Counted from the stretch's first letter, positions 52,936 to 64,000 are shown. The stretch is DNA of 64,000 bases from Apostichopus japonicus (GCF_037975245.1 NC_092563.1:3917001-3981000), one strand, 5' to 3'. Numbers and translations: made by a program. The notes: generated from the sequence alone by a model not told the origin.

Positions 52936-55900
52936 ATGCGAAATTTTGAGGGAAAAAAATGGCTAAATATAAGAGAATTGGAAAGAACGATATTTTCCCT
53001 GGGGACAGAACAAAGTCTCGAATGTGATGAAGGTAACGAACAGGGCTGTAGCTACTGGAGGTGCTTCCAAATGGCAGTTAGGCTAGAGTTTATAACACTC
53101 AAAGTTACATTGGTAGTGTATGGTAACTTCGCATGTCCCCTAACTTGTTTTACATTTGTACGATAGCTGCACTGATAGACACTAGTTTAGAGTTCATCAG
53201 TCAAATGGTAAACAATAAAGTTGCTACAGTGAAACAAGAAAACATGATTTGTATTTTGAGGCACTTTCAAGAATTATTTCATTCAATATACGCGCAAGTT
53301 AGGGAAATACTTCCTCGCATAGAGCACTGTGACTGAAAGAGTTTGATCAAACGATGGATCACATAGGTAAGAAATGATAGCACCATTTTGCAAGTAATCT
53401 CAGTTGCACTTACAAAATTTCTCAATGGGTAAGGAACACACCACTTCCTTAGACCCCTCTCGTTCATCTTCTCACCAGTACAGTTATTCAAACACTAATG
53501 CACATTTTAGATGAGTTATGTACACATTTCTCCTTTTCCTCTTTCTTTTTTCAGGTGCTGAAAAGCACGATAGTTTCAGCAAACTCATTTGCATTGGTAT
53601 CGCGTTATGGCAATGCAATGATATTCTTTTCTGGACAGCAGTTTACCAGTGGGAGTATACAACCATGAATCGCCATGCAAGAACTAGCAGTGCTTCAAGA
53701 GACAATCGAGCATTCAGAGAAGCCATCGCAACCATGAGACAAGAATTATTGGAGAGTCAGGCTGAAACACAGAGAGCTAAAGATCAACTCAATTGTCTGA
53801 TAATGCTTGTAAGAAGGTAATGTTATGGCCCTCATAGTAACTCATTAGTCACTGCCTGGTGGAAATAAATTTTCCCAAAAATTTCAAATAATGAAGGGGA
53901 AAAAAATCGATGACTGGACATTTAGGGTGGAATGATAGAAATGATAAAGCATTAACAAATTATTATTGTGAGACATAACAAATATGCTGTAGCAACAACT
54001 TTATGCTGGAGAGATCACACCTGGAAAGTAGCATTAGGTGTCTTTTAGCTACCCTCCATTTTCCATGGTCAACAAACATGCCAATTAATAACAAATACTG
54101 ATATGATTGAAAATAGGACAGAATTTTGATGTGACATAGTGAGAGATATAATAATCATAGATGAAAAACATGCTGTCATTGTTATATAATATTGTTTTGC
54201 ATTTCTATGAATTTGAACTGTGAGGCTAAAGAAGCAATCACCCTTACCTCTTGCAAATAATTCTAATAGTGGTTGATTGTCGCATAATTCCAAGGTGACC
54301 TCTTGAAAACATGAAGGAGACACTAGACTAAAAGGTGATTGAATGTTTCCCTAAAATCAAAGGAACTCATGATCAAATGTAATGTAAGATGTCTTAAATT
54401 CTTTTCCAGGGCATGGTCTGGAGATAAAGCAGCCTCTGTGCATGTTGCAAATATTGCAGGTAAGAATTACTATTTACATTTGAATTCTTTACAGGCCATT
54501 GAACTAGTATGAAAGCATGAAGAAAGATCAGGTTTGATTTGGACAAAGATTCGCATCGAAGAGTGGTGTGTCAGGGGGATGCAGCCCCCTGAAGCCAGGA
54601 ACAATTAGTTAATATGGGCAAACGTGTGGTAAAGAATGTGTATTCTCACTTCTATAATAGTAAACGTGAAGAGTGTAAAAAGTGACCAAAATTGTCCCTG
54701 GGACCCCGAACTGGCTCTCAACATTTCTGATAACATTTCAAAAAAGTTAACTGGCATCTGCTGTGATATGTGGTTAGTTGGACCATAGGCATCACGGAAT
54801 TGTTTAATAATTATGTGAGGAACTGAAAAATGTTGAATGTAGATTTTACTTTGTTGAATTTTAAGTTTATGGAAAAGAACCAAAACATTATTAAAAGTTC
54901 TCTGCTCAATTGCATTGTTCATAATATTTCATATTCAGTTTTCCATTGTTCATTTACTTACATTTTTTTCAGTCACTGCTTTAATGTACCAGTATGTATT
55001 CTTTATGTAGTAGTATGTATACCACATGTCAACTTATTTACAGGCGTGGCACCTCCCATCTTCCAACAAGAAGCTGAAGCAGTGACTGCAGTCTACAAGG
55101 TATGCATCCATAAATCTCATATTTTCTCACATTACCAGAAATCTGCAATGATTGTAGTTTTTCATGGGTAATTTTTGTGTGCTTGATGAAGATGAAAGTA
55201 CTAGATATTCTAGTATTGCAAAATCTGACAAATTCATCAAATTTTAATTCTTCAATGGATATAATGTCGTTTGAAGATATACCAAATTTGTTGGCCCGAA
55301 ATCTTTGTCAGGAATTAGTAACCCCAAATTGTATAAAATCTATGATGTATATATACTTTTGTAGGATAATGTAATCATTTTGAATGTATAAAATTCTTCA
55401 ATTGTCCTTTATTCATGCCTCTTCCTCCTCCTGCCCCCCACCCATTCCCCTCCTCCTTTTGCTTATTATAGTATCACCCTTAGAAAACGTTTTTTAATCT
55501 TTGGTACAGTCTAAGGCAGTCCACCACTGGGCTATGCTTACAGTTGGCCTGTTGAATCAGCACTACCGTCAACTAGAGGAACATGCACTAGCTCTAGCAA
55601 AGAAACGGCTACAACAGAGACAAGACTTTCTAGATGTTCAACTTCATCATCATACAGATATCCTGAACAGTCCACCGACGGTGCCTTTGAAACATCATCA
55701 ACAAGCTGAGCTGAAGAAACCAGTAAGTGAAGAGCAGTTCTTGTCATGTTGTCATCAGATTAAGCAAGGATTTTTAAGTGAGGAAAATAAACAATAAATT
55801 TGAAGCATGTGCAACAAAAGATAATTGTAACATGCACGGTACTTGTTGATGTGCCAGGTATTGTCTCTGTGGCTGCATGATGCTAAACGTTTTCTGTTCA

Positions 55901-58900
55901 ATCATACACCAAATGTTAGTTAATAACCCAAAACTGCTATCCTAGCCATGTTACTGTTCAGAATATTTTGCAAAACAGTTATGTGATAAAGAAAATGTAC
56001 AAAGAGCACTGTGCTTGTAATAAAATAAATCAATAAACCAACGAGTAAAACGTCGACGGCTTGAATGTTAACAAAAATTAATCAACAATAAAAAGAGAAA
56101 GAGTGAACCGCACAAAGAAACCAGATGTATTAAAGGACCATGGTCCGACAGAGCTTCACCCACGAAGATCATATTTACAAACAAATCGAGGTGACTGTCA
56201 AAATATGTTATACATATTATTTAAAGAAAAATTAATGTGACAATATTCAGTGAATTTTATTTTACATATCATAACGCTTTGGTTAAGTTTTATTCCAACC
56301 GATTTTATTGATAATCGCAATCATAAGGTAATTAAACATTCAATGATTGCTTTACAGAGTTTCTTTCTTACTAACCCTGGTTCTTACCAAACAAGCACAG
56401 AAGAATCTGCTTCATCTTTAGTGGAGTTTCTATATCCTGGCAATGATATGAAGGTAATTATATTGTGTATCATTGTTATATCTTGAATGGACTCCCGAGT
56501 GGAGTTGTATAAATGTAATGTAATGTTCAGCCAATGCTTGAAAAGGTATATTTACTTTGTCTGTGATAGTTTTGTTATCTATGTAAATATAATATGATAT
56601 ACATTATATACTTATATATATGCGAGTTACGTACTCTGTATTGTGAAACATTTCAACTGCGATGGCATCGCTGTATATGATACTTTATGCAGCACTGTGT
56701 CATATGGAAAAGCTGTAGCTACCACACACCCCCTTGGAAGCAAGGCTGAATGTATATCAGATAATAGAGATTATCACCGTCTAGCTGCAGTGATGCTGCA
56801 GCATCCCATCTTTTTGCATGGTACCTTACCAGCCTTTGCAAAACCACAAACATTCGAGTTTGAATGTCTCCAGTCTGTTATGGTATTTGTTTGTGATATC
56901 ACACAGTTCCTGTTGTAATGATAGTATTACACTCATTTCTGTATAACAGTAGAGATGTTACTTGCAGTAAATCATTTTAGCATCTGAATTTTGAAAGCTG
57001 AATGATGAATGAGTTATTGCTTTCATAGTACTTTATCATGCGAGTACAAGTATTGGGGAAAAAACTAATTTGGGTACTAGTGCTCTTTGAGTACTACAAA
57101 GCTGGCTGATAGTAATGATCAAGAATACTGAATGTCAACTCACCCATTTTAATATACGTTATCTGATGTACATGATGTTCCTTGCAGTTCCTTAAAATGC
57201 TTTTCTCTTTTTCATACATACACAGGCCAAGAGGACAGAAAAAGAATCTCAAAGGAACAACAACAAGGTAATTAATGGGTGTAATATATAAGAAAAACAG
57301 GTTTATTCAACAACAAAAAAGATCTTACTGGTAAAAGAATACAGGGAAGATGTCCTGCCCATTAATATCAATCTATTGTTCATTTCTGATCTGATTTTTT
57401 CATTGATCATTTCTGATGAAACTATTTGAAAGAAATATAATACTCATCTCATACAAAATATGTGAACAGGTTGTTTCCACTCTTAATTAGCAAACTAGAT
57501 ATATGTCTGTTCATAGATCAGTTGCCCCTTCAGTGCCCTATATATGTTTAAAATTTCCCAGGAACAAAACTATGCACTACTTAAGAAGGAGAAATGTGTA
57601 GTAGTCACTTCATTGTGGTCTGCCAAACAGGTAACTTTAATACTACCAAAGAAATTAAAAGGCCGCATGGCAAGCCTGATCTTTTGAAAGGTTAGTAGTA
57701 TGAATATCAAGGTTATTCCTATCAAGGAGGAAGGCTCGCATATTGGTTGTCCAAAATCACGTCTAGTCGAAACCATTTACTTGTTTATAGTATTGCATCT
57801 GTTTTAAGTAAGCTGACGTTACTAACATTGTTTATCACTTTATTTATTTTGTTGTTTTCTTTAAATTTTAACATTCATCATCCAGGACAGTTGAATCCAA
57901 GCTGGTCAATTATTTTAACCTTCAGAAATGAATCTTTAGCAGTAATGTATAAATAACATTCTTGCCTCCAGTCCAAACTGTTTGCCGTGCCCGATGAGTT
58001 GAGTAATAAGTCTAAGACAAGACGACCAGTGAGTGCTCAACATTTGAAGAAAGCTGATGCTCAACGAGCAAGACCGAGAAGTGCAGGTAAATAATTTGCA
58101 GGGTGATGTTTTATCATACTTTGTTAAAACATTGTTAAAAATATATAGTTCCAGTGTGATGTGATTTTGGATTTGTTACAAATCTTCAGACTGTCTTGTT
58201 TACAATGGAGCATCAAACAACGATATCTTCCAGATGTAAGCAGAAGTTTAGCTTCAGCTGTCTGGTTAAATCGTCTTCATATTTATTATTGTATATAGAT
58301 AATTTGTTTACGAGTCAGATTCTAGATAACCTCTCATTCAATACCCCTCCCCATTTTTTCTTCTTCTTATTGAAAATTAATGTACATGAATACATTTAGT
58401 TTTTCAACTGTTCATCACTTCGTTAGATAAGTTCATTATTCTTCTTCAAATTAAATTTGAAAATTGAACAAGATGTGCTTGTTGTATACATTACATATCA
58501 TTGTCTTTGCAAGTTAATTGCGACCCTGCTAAAACTGTAGATGTTAATTCAATGTCCAATATTCCAGCTTGCATCAAGTGTTCCGAATCAAATGTTGATT
58601 TTAATACCATTCAAATTGTTTTCAGTAAACAACAGCCATTGAGGTTATTTGCAATGTCATTTTCAAGTCTAGAATTAGTTAAGAAAGGGCTTTAAAAAGA
58701 TAATATCTCATATTTTTCATAAATGTTTCTTTGGTCTTAATTGTTAGTTTTGTTTGCTTTTTTTTCCATCCAGTTGTCAAAACAGCTATAAAAGGTGAAA
58801 GACCCCTGAAATATGAAACCACACGTCCTCTCTCTGGGAAGACCAAATCTCAAAGAGATAGAGGGAAGTCTGATTCCCCAGCCACCAAGAGCAGATTAAC

Positions 58901-59123
58901 AGAGCAAACTCATCCCAGACAAGAGTATGGAGAAGATGAATATTCATTAGACAGTAATGAAAATGAGGAAGAATCAGAGAGAGCTTGGAAGAAAGGTCCC
59001 ATCTCCATGGAGGACTCTGTGGCAGAGGAACTGAGAAATATTAAAAGAATGGAGGAGGATTTTAAGAAAACTACTAAATTATTACAACAGAAATTAGGAA
59101 TATCAAACACTGGTGCTGTATAA
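52936..59123 (+). CDS. Coiled-coil protein of unrecognised family, complete, 480 residues
   Basis: I do not recognise this protein. Ten exons with matching phases are 52936-53032, 53167-53328, 53555-53816, 54410-54459, 55044-55099, 55510-55722, 56358-56453, 57226-57267, 57972-58086 and 58774-59123. The N-terminal part (MRNFEGKKWLNIRELERTIF; then FISQMVNNK; then ICIGIALWQCNDILFWTAVY) looks helical and globular. Heptad-like stretches follow (AIATMRQELLESQAETQRAK and QLEEHALALAKKRLQQRQ). A basic linker (KTRRPVSAQHLKKADAQRAR) leads to an acidic segment and a final predicted coiled coil (ELRNIKRMEEDFKKTTKLLQ). Such architecture is common in centrosomal and ciliary proteins, which is only a guess here. 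The frame stays open upstream of the ATG as far as a TAA at about 52849, so an earlier non-ATG start cannot be excluded. The donor at 53329 (T|GTGACT) is weak but forced by phase. Several 42-56-nt exons would be missed by simple ORF calling. Confidence 0.8.
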
Positions 59124-59334
59124 CATGATGTTTTTTTGAGTGGAGTGGTTGACTGTCAGGGGGTGAAACCACCATTTTTGTGCTGGGAGGATAAGATATT
59201 GTGTCTTCATAAGGAGGGTCTAGGGGGGTGGAAATTTGTTATTTGCCTGGATGCAAAATGGTGCTCTATGTTGAAACAGTGCTGAAGTTTTCTTTCTTTT
59301 GGCGGGGGGGGGGGGGGTAGTGGGGTTGGGGGTT

Positions 59335-59462
59335 TATCGTGTATGTAATCAAGACACGAAGACGTTCTTAAGATAACTGCACGTGTATTGCCTCTGGGTA
59401 TCGGTGATAACATATTAACAGATTAACATAAGGATGGCGCTATGCTAGTACAATATGTGACA
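59335..59462 (-). repeat. 3' LTR (128 bp)
   Basis: Identical to the copy at 63584-63711. It is the downstream LTR in the element's own orientation and ends next to the GGGTT duplication at 59330-59334. Confidence 0.95.
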
Positions 59463-59470
59463 TCTCCCTT
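59463..59470 (-). other. Polypurine tract
   Basis: On the - strand AAGGGAGA abuts the start of the 3' LTR, where the plus-strand DNA primer of LTR elements is expected. Confidence 0.7.
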
Positions 59471-59640
59471 ATCAAGGTGTGAATAATATAATATGTTGAA
59501 TGGTGATGAAATAGTTATGGTGACACGATATGGTAATAACAAAACTAAACTACAGAAGATTTAATGGTAAAAAGAAAACAAAGTATAGACTGTTAGTCTA
59601 TAAACAGATAAACTTCTAACTCAGCCACTACTGAACAACC

Positions 59641-62600
59641 TTAGTACTCTTCAATAAACCTTTTTGGTTTACTAATGACTCTACCCCTGGAACTGGTCCC
59701 CTGAAGCTGCTCCTGAGGGTTATCAGTGGGAGTTTCAAATGAGCTCAAATCATCTTCATTCACATTTTGAGGTAAGACAACATTTGCCTCTTTTGTCTTC
59801 ATCAAATGCCGCCTATTTCGCCTAAGGTCCCCGTTTGGACTTTCAATAATGAATGAATTTGGTTGTTTTGATTGACTAAGCACCTTGGCTGGATCCCAAG
59901 TGCCATTTGAATTTCTGACTCTGACTGTATCACCTGGATTCAGTGTTGAAAGAGGTTTTGTATTTCTGTCGTAATACAATTTCTGTTTGTTTTGTCGGTC
60001 TTGTAATTTGGCAATGACATTGTTGCCACTGTTTTGAATTTGTGGCTTGAGAAGTTGACTAGTGATTGGCAGTGTTGTTTTTAGCCTTCGACTCATTAAC
60101 AACTGTGCAGGAGATCCAAGATTATTGTCTATGGGAGTGTTTCTGTACTCCAAAAGACTTAAATGTGGATCCTTTTGGTCAGTTTTTGCTTTTTTGAGCA
60201 ATTTCTTGATTGTCTGTATGGCTCTTTCTGCCATCCCATTTGATTGTGGATAAGTAGGACTAGAGGTTGCATGATTGAACTGCCAGACTTGTGCAAAATG
60301 CTTAAACACCTGACTTGAAAATTGTGGCCCATTGTCCGACACCACTTTGTCCGGTATTCCATGTCTGGCAAATATAGCCTTTAGGCTATTGACTACACCT
60401 TCACTAGTTGTCTGTCTTAACTCAGAGACTTCTACAAACTTTGAATAATAGTCTACTACTAACAAGAATGTTTTGTTTTCCAGGTAAAACAAATCAGTTC
60501 CCACCGTCTCCCATGGCCTATTTGGTATTGGGTGAGGCTGAAGGGGTTCTTTGGCATTTGCGTTTTGGTACATCAAACATGTAGAACATTTTGAAACCAT
60601 GTCAACAATTTGACTCATCATTCTGGGCCAAAATACTACTTCCCTTCCCCTTCTTTTGCACCTTTCTATCCCCTGGTGACCTTCATGAATTTTGACCAAT
60701 GTTTCGTTTCTGAGGGAGGTGGGAACAATGAGTTTTTCACCCTTAAATAGCATATCTTCAGCAATATGTATTTCTTCTTTGTAATCCCAATACTCTTTTA
60801 TCTCATCAGGCACAGCTGATTTACTTGCTGGCCACCCTACTTCAGTGACCTCTTTGAGTTTTTGCAGGGTCAGATCTTTTCTAGTTTCATCAATAAACTG
60901 ATTTTTCTTTTGAACTGTCATTGGCAAGTTGGTCACCAATGTGTGGACTACAAGTTCAATTTCTTTGTCAAATTCATCATGTGTCTGATCTACCTCTAAA
61001 TAGGCCCTGGAGAGAGTATCAGCAATGTACATCTCTTTACCTGGTTTGTATTCAACCTTGAGATTATAACGTTGAACCCGCATCAACAATCTTTGAATTC
61101 TGGGAGGTGCTGACACAAGAGGTTTTCTCACTATAGCCTCAAGGGGCTTATGGTCAGATTCAACCAGAACCTCTTTGCCATAGATATATTGGTGGAATTT
61201 TTCACACCCGTACACGATGGCAAGCATTTCTTTTTCAATTTGTGCATACCCCTGTTGAGTCGGGGTCAATGACCTTGACGCATAAGCCACTGGATGTTCC
61301 TCTTGTAACAACACTGCTCCCAGTCCCTTCTGAGAAGCATCTACTGAAATTTTCACAGGTTTATCAATATCAAAATATCGAAGTACTGGTGCCTTTGTGG
61401 CGAGTTCTTTCAGTCTTTGAAAACATTGTTCTTGTTCAGTGTCCCAATGCCATTCAATTTCCTTTCTGAGCAGCACTCTTAGAGGTGCTGATTCTTGTGA
61501 CAGGTCTGGTAAAAATTTTCCCAGGTACTGTATCATACCTAAGAACCTCTCTAGATCCTTCCTAGATTTTGGTTTTGGGAGTTGAGTGACAGCCTCAATT
61601 TTGTCGGGGTCTGGCTTCATGCCATCTTTGGTTAGAATGTGGCCTATGTATTTGATTTCAGTTAGACCTATCTTGCATTTGTCTTTGTTCAATTTAAGGT
61701 TGTGATCCTTAGCTTTTTCAAGAACTTGACGCAATCTATTGTCATGTTCGGTGCGTGTTTTGCCCCACACCAAGATATCATCAATGTACGTGTGTACACC
61801 TTCTATGCCTTCAAATAGTTGGGCAACCGTTTTGTGGAATACCTCTGGTGCACTATGGATGCCAAATGGCAGCCTTAAAAATTTGTACCTTCCAAAGGGT
61901 GTGTTAAAAGTGCATAATTTGGCACTTTCCTGATCAAGGGGAATTTGCCAAAAGCCCTGGTTGGCATCAAGCACTGAGAAAAACTGGGCCCCAGTCAGGT
62001 TACTGGTAATTTCATCCACTGTTGGTAACTGAAAATGTTCCCTTTTTATGGCTTTATTAAGGTCCCGAGGATCTAGACAGATTCTTAACCTACCATTTGA
62101 TTTTTCAACAATGACTAGGGAATTGACCCAGTCAGTAGGACTTTCCACTTTTTCAATGATATTGTCCTTTTCCATTACATCTAGCTCTTTGCGCAGCTGT
62201 TTCCGTAAGGCAACTGGCACTTTTCTTGGTGGATGGACAATTGGCCTGGCTTCTGGATCCACTTCAATGTGATGCTCTTCCTGTAAACATCCTATCCCGG
62301 AGAACACATCTGCATAGTCCTCCAAACAAAGACTGTTGGTTTCATCCTCGGGTGTTTTGTCGCTTATGTCCATGACCCTTTGAATTAATCCAAATTTCTC
62401 ACAGCTTTGTAATCCCAGTATGGGTTGTGATTTCATATTTACCACCAGGAATTCTGTGTTGACGTTCTGTCCATTATGTTTGCACATCAACATGCATTTC
62501 CCTAAAACAGGAAGTGTTTCACCTGAATATGTTGAGAGTTTCACTCTGGTTTTGTGCAATGCTTTTCCATTTGCTGCTTTCTTGTAGAAGGAGAAAGGCA

Positions 62601-63552
62601 GAATGTTCGCCTGTGCTCCCGTGTCCATTTTGAACTGAACTTTTCGTTTTCCTACTGCCATATCGACCAGCCATTCATTGCCTGTTGTAATGTCATTAAT
62701 TGTATACACTGTGTCTAAAAACAGTTCCGTTTCACTTTCACTGGTACAGCTGTCCTCAATGACATTAACCCTTCTTTCAAAACGACAGCACTTTGCGAAA
62801 TGTCCAAACTTGTTGCAATTACTACAGTTTTTCCCATATGCCGGACATTCCCGTGGGCCATGTGTGGTAGCACACCTTTTACATTTGAATTGTTTTGGTT
62901 TATCACTGTCACGAGTAGGTCTAGTATAAGTAACAGTAGAGTTAGCATGGTTCTTGTTACCTTTATTCTGATAGTTCAAGGCAGCTGCATAACACATTTT
63001 TTCCTTTTCGGTGATTCCAAGATTTTTCACCTGTGTTTTAGACACTTCCGCCGCTCTACACATGTTTATCGCAGTGTCAAGTTTTATGTCTGGTTCCCGT
63101 AACATTCGTTCACGCAAACTGTCACTTCGAATACCACACACAATTCTATCGCGAATCAGGCTATCGTTCAAACCTCCGAACTCGCAAGTTGCGCTTTTGT
63201 TACGAAGGTCCGTGACATACTGGTCAATACTTTCATTTTCCTGTTGTTGTCGCGAGAAGAATTGGTGCCGTTCATACGTAATATTTTTTCTCGGGCTACA
63301 ATAGTCCTGAAACTTTTGTTTCAACACTTCCAGGTCGAATTTATCCGATTCCTTTTCGAACTTGAAGGAGTTATACACCTCGAGTGCACTTTCTCCTAAC
63401 ACATGTAGGAACAACGAGGCTTGGAGCTTAGAGTCCTTTTTATCACTCCCTGTAGCTAACAAATACAGCTCAAATCTCTGAATCCATTTTTTCCAATTCA
63501 CGGAAACGTTTCCTTCAAAACTTAAACCATCTGGCGGCTTTAACTGTTCCAT
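59641..63552 (-). CDS. Gag-Pol polyprotein of a Ty3/Gypsy retrotransposon, 1303 residues
   Basis: Gag and Pol are fused in one frame with no shift. Domains in order: capsid-like Gag (about 1-200); two zinc knuckles (about 224-256, CKRC...H...C and CSNC...H...C); aspartic protease with DTGA at about 310; reverse transcriptase with YIDD at about 589; RNase H at about 730-850 (VDAS, KEML, ESDHKPL, ADTLSR); integrase with an HHCC zinc finger at about 955-992 and the D,D,E triad at about 1019, 1073 and 1109 (TDLF, SDNGPQ, GMAERA). RT, RNase H, integrase order is the Ty3/Gypsy arrangement. No chromodomain and no envelope-like gene are visible, so this is a retrotransposon and not an evident retrovirus. 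All catalytic residues are present and there is no internal stop. Confidence 0.97.
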   Translation of the reverse strand: MEQLKPPDGLSFEGNVSVNWKKWIQRFELYLLATGSDKKDSKLQASLFLHVLGESALEVYNSFKFEKESDKFDLEVLKQKFQDYCSPRKNITYERHQFFSRQQQENESIDQYVTDLRNKSATCEFGGLNDSLIRDRIVCGIRSDSLRERMLREPDIKLDTAINMCRAAEVSKTQVKNLGITEKEKMCYAAALNYQNKGNKNHANSTVTYTRPTRDSDKPKQFKCKRCATTHGPRECPAYGKNCSNCNKFGHFAKCCRFERRVNVIEDSCTSESETELFLDTVYTINDITTGNEWLVDMAVGKRKVQFKMDTGAQANILPFSFYKKAANGKALHKTRVKLSTYSGETLPVLGKCMLMCKHNGQNVNTEFLVVNMKSQPILGLQSCEKFGLIQRVMDISDKTPEDETNSLCLEDYADVFSGIGCLQEEHHIEVDPEARPIVHPPRKVPVALRKQLRKELDVMEKDNIIEKVESPTDWVNSLVIVEKSNGRLRICLDPRDLNKAIKREHFQLPTVDEITSNLTGAQFFSVLDANQGFWQIPLDQESAKLCTFNTPFGRYKFLRLPFGIHSAPEVFHKTVAQLFEGIEGVHTYIDDILVWGKTRTEHDNRLRQVLEKAKDHNLKLNKDKCKIGLTEIKYIGHILTKDGMKPDPDKIEAVTQLPKPKSRKDLERFLGMIQYLGKFLPDLSQESAPLRVLLRKEIEWHWDTEQEQCFQRLKELATKAPVLRYFDIDKPVKISVDASQKGLGAVLLQEEHPVAYASRSLTPTQQGYAQIEKEMLAIVYGCEKFHQYIYGKEVLVESDHKPLEAIVRKPLVSAPPRIQRLLMRVQRYNLKVEYKPGKEMYIADTLSRAYLEVDQTHDEFDKEIELVVHTLVTNLPMTVQKKNQFIDETRKDLTLQKLKEVTEVGWPASKSAVPDEIKEYWDYKEEIHIAEDMLFKGEKLIVPTSLRNETLVKIHEGHQGIERCKRRGREVVFWPRMMSQIVDMVSKCSTCLMYQNANAKEPLQPHPIPNRPWETVGTDLFYLENKTFLLVVDYYSKFVEVSELRQTTSEGVVNSLKAIFARHGIPDKVVSDNGPQFSSQVFKHFAQVWQFNHATSSPTYPQSNGMAERAIQTIKKLLKKAKTDQKDPHLSLLEYRNTPIDNNLGSPAQLLMSRRLKTTLPITSQLLKPQIQNSGNNVIAKLQDRQNKQKLYYDRNTKPLSTLNPGDTVRVRNSNGTWDPAKVLSQSKQPNSFIIESPNGDLRRNRRHLMKTKEANVVLPQNVNEDDLSSFETPTDNPQEQLQGTSSRGRVISKPKRFIEEY

Positions 63553-63564
63553 TTTGGCGTATTT

Positions 63565-63583
63565 GGTTCAATTTCTGACACCA
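63565..63583 (-). other. Candidate primer-binding site
   Basis: Directly inside the 5' LTR the - strand reads TGGTGTCAGAAATTG..., starting with the TGG complementary to the CCA end of a tRNA. The priming tRNA was not identified with certainty; a Leu-type tRNA is plausible by comparison with other gypsy elements. Confidence 0.6.
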
Positions 63584-63711
63584 TATCGTGTATGTAATCA
63601 AGACACGAAGACGTTCTTAAGATAACTGCACGTGTATTGCCTCTGGGTATCGGTGATAACATATTAACAGATTAACATAAGGATGGCGCTATGCTAGTAC
63701 AATATGTGACA
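63584..63711 (-). repeat. 5' LTR (128 bp)
   Basis: Identical to the 3' LTR at 59335-59462. It should hold the element's promoter; at only 128 bp it is short for the group. Confidence 0.95.
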
Positions 63712-64000
63712 GGGTTGACACGCTTGAAAATCTTTACATCTTACATAAGTTTATTGTTTATTCTGAGCTTAGCTGTTTGGCAATATATTCATGATTATAT
63801 CTATTTGACATCTTTTGTTCTAACGAATATTATTTCCATCTATGGATTAATGATAAACTCAGGACATTGTTTTGTTTTTTTCCATAGTAGTGAAACAATT
63901 TTACATGATATTTTTAGCAGTCAGCTTTGACCACAGTGGTATCCTTAATACATGTCAAAAACACCTTGAGAAATAAAAGTGTGCTAGTTTTATGAAACTG
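63712..64000 (+). other. Sequence displaced by the retrotransposon, probable 3' UTR of the coiled-coil gene
   Basis: Begins with the GGGTT duplication. The first AATAAA on the + strand after the coiled-coil stop, once the element is removed, is at 63972-63977. That would give an original 3' UTR of about 0.5 kb. No coding exon is visible. Confidence 0.5.

Larger units (their letters stand above)
59335..63711 (-). mobile_element. Complete Ty3/Gypsy LTR retrotransposon, 4377 bp
   Basis: Two 128-bp direct repeats (59335-59462 and 63584-63711) appear identical base for base. GGGTT at 59330-59334 and 63712-63716 is the 5-bp target-site duplication. Read on the - strand, the LTR begins TGTCACATATTG and ends CACGATA, so the right-hand copy is the 5' LTR. 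The internal region carries a primer-binding site, one uninterrupted gag-pol frame and a polypurine tract. Identical LTRs and an intact frame indicate a very recent, possibly still competent, insertion. It sits 211 bases beyond the stop of the coiled-coil gene, in antisense. Confidence 0.97.

Noticed and set aside
59641-63552. Endogenous retrovirus with envelope
   Set aside because: No envelope-like frame or room for one exists between the integrase and the 3' LTR; the element is a Ty3/Gypsy retrotransposon.

Overview
The window is about 64 kb of AT-rich animal nuclear DNA with intron-split genes, GT/AG splice sites, SINE and LINE fragments, an LTR retrotransposon and many minisatellites. The conserved proteins (SLC9A3/5-type Na+/H+ exchanger, UPF0598/C8orf82, AKTIP/FTS, DUS2) are typical of metazoans. 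Gene structure and repeat style suggest an invertebrate deuterostome, most likely an echinoderm; this is an inference and no single sequence proves it. All exon models were built by hand from splice motifs, reading phase and recall of the families, without alignment or transcripts.

Layout from left to right. (1) 1-16.8 kb, + strand: the last eight coding exons of a plasma-membrane Na+/H+ exchanger; the transmembrane exons lie before the window. Its introns hold a 17-copy 49-bp minisatellite, a 0.3-kb tandem duplication and a 20-bp minisatellite. Two alternative 3' ends can be read, and both end in a PDZ-ligand-like tail. (2) 19.5-22.7 kb, + strand: a complete three-exon UPF0598 (C8orf82-like) gene with a MITE-like element in intron 2. 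(3) 26.9-32.2 kb, - strand: a complete six-coding-exon AKTIP/FTS gene. A near-perfect 71-bp-arm inverted repeat lies just beyond its stop. Its introns contain a LINE 3' fragment, a tRNA-derived SINE and a 5'-truncated LINE with an 11-bp target-site duplication. (4) 33.8-50.3 kb, + strand: a complete 12-coding-exon DUS2 tRNA-dihydrouridine synthase gene, head to head with AKTIP. Its 8.4-kb intron 6 hosts an antisense, intronless 308-residue ORF for a very acidic protein with seven related short hydrophobic segments (unrecognised family). (5) 52.9-59.1 kb, + strand: a ten-coding-exon gene for a 480-residue protein with a coiled-coil C-terminal part; I do not recognise the family. (6) 59.3-63.7 kb: a complete Ty3/Gypsy LTR retrotransposon on the - strand, with identical 128-bp LTRs, a 5-bp target-site duplication and an intact 1303-codon gag-pol. 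It sits antisense in what appears to be the 3' UTR of gene 5.

The genes do not form an operon or one pathway: pH regulation at the membrane, a mitochondrial protein of unknown role, an endosome/dynein adaptor, a tRNA modification enzyme and two unknowns. The observations most worth checking are the nested antisense repeat protein, the paired PDZ-type tails of the exchanger, the long hairpin downstream of AKTIP and the very young LTR element.
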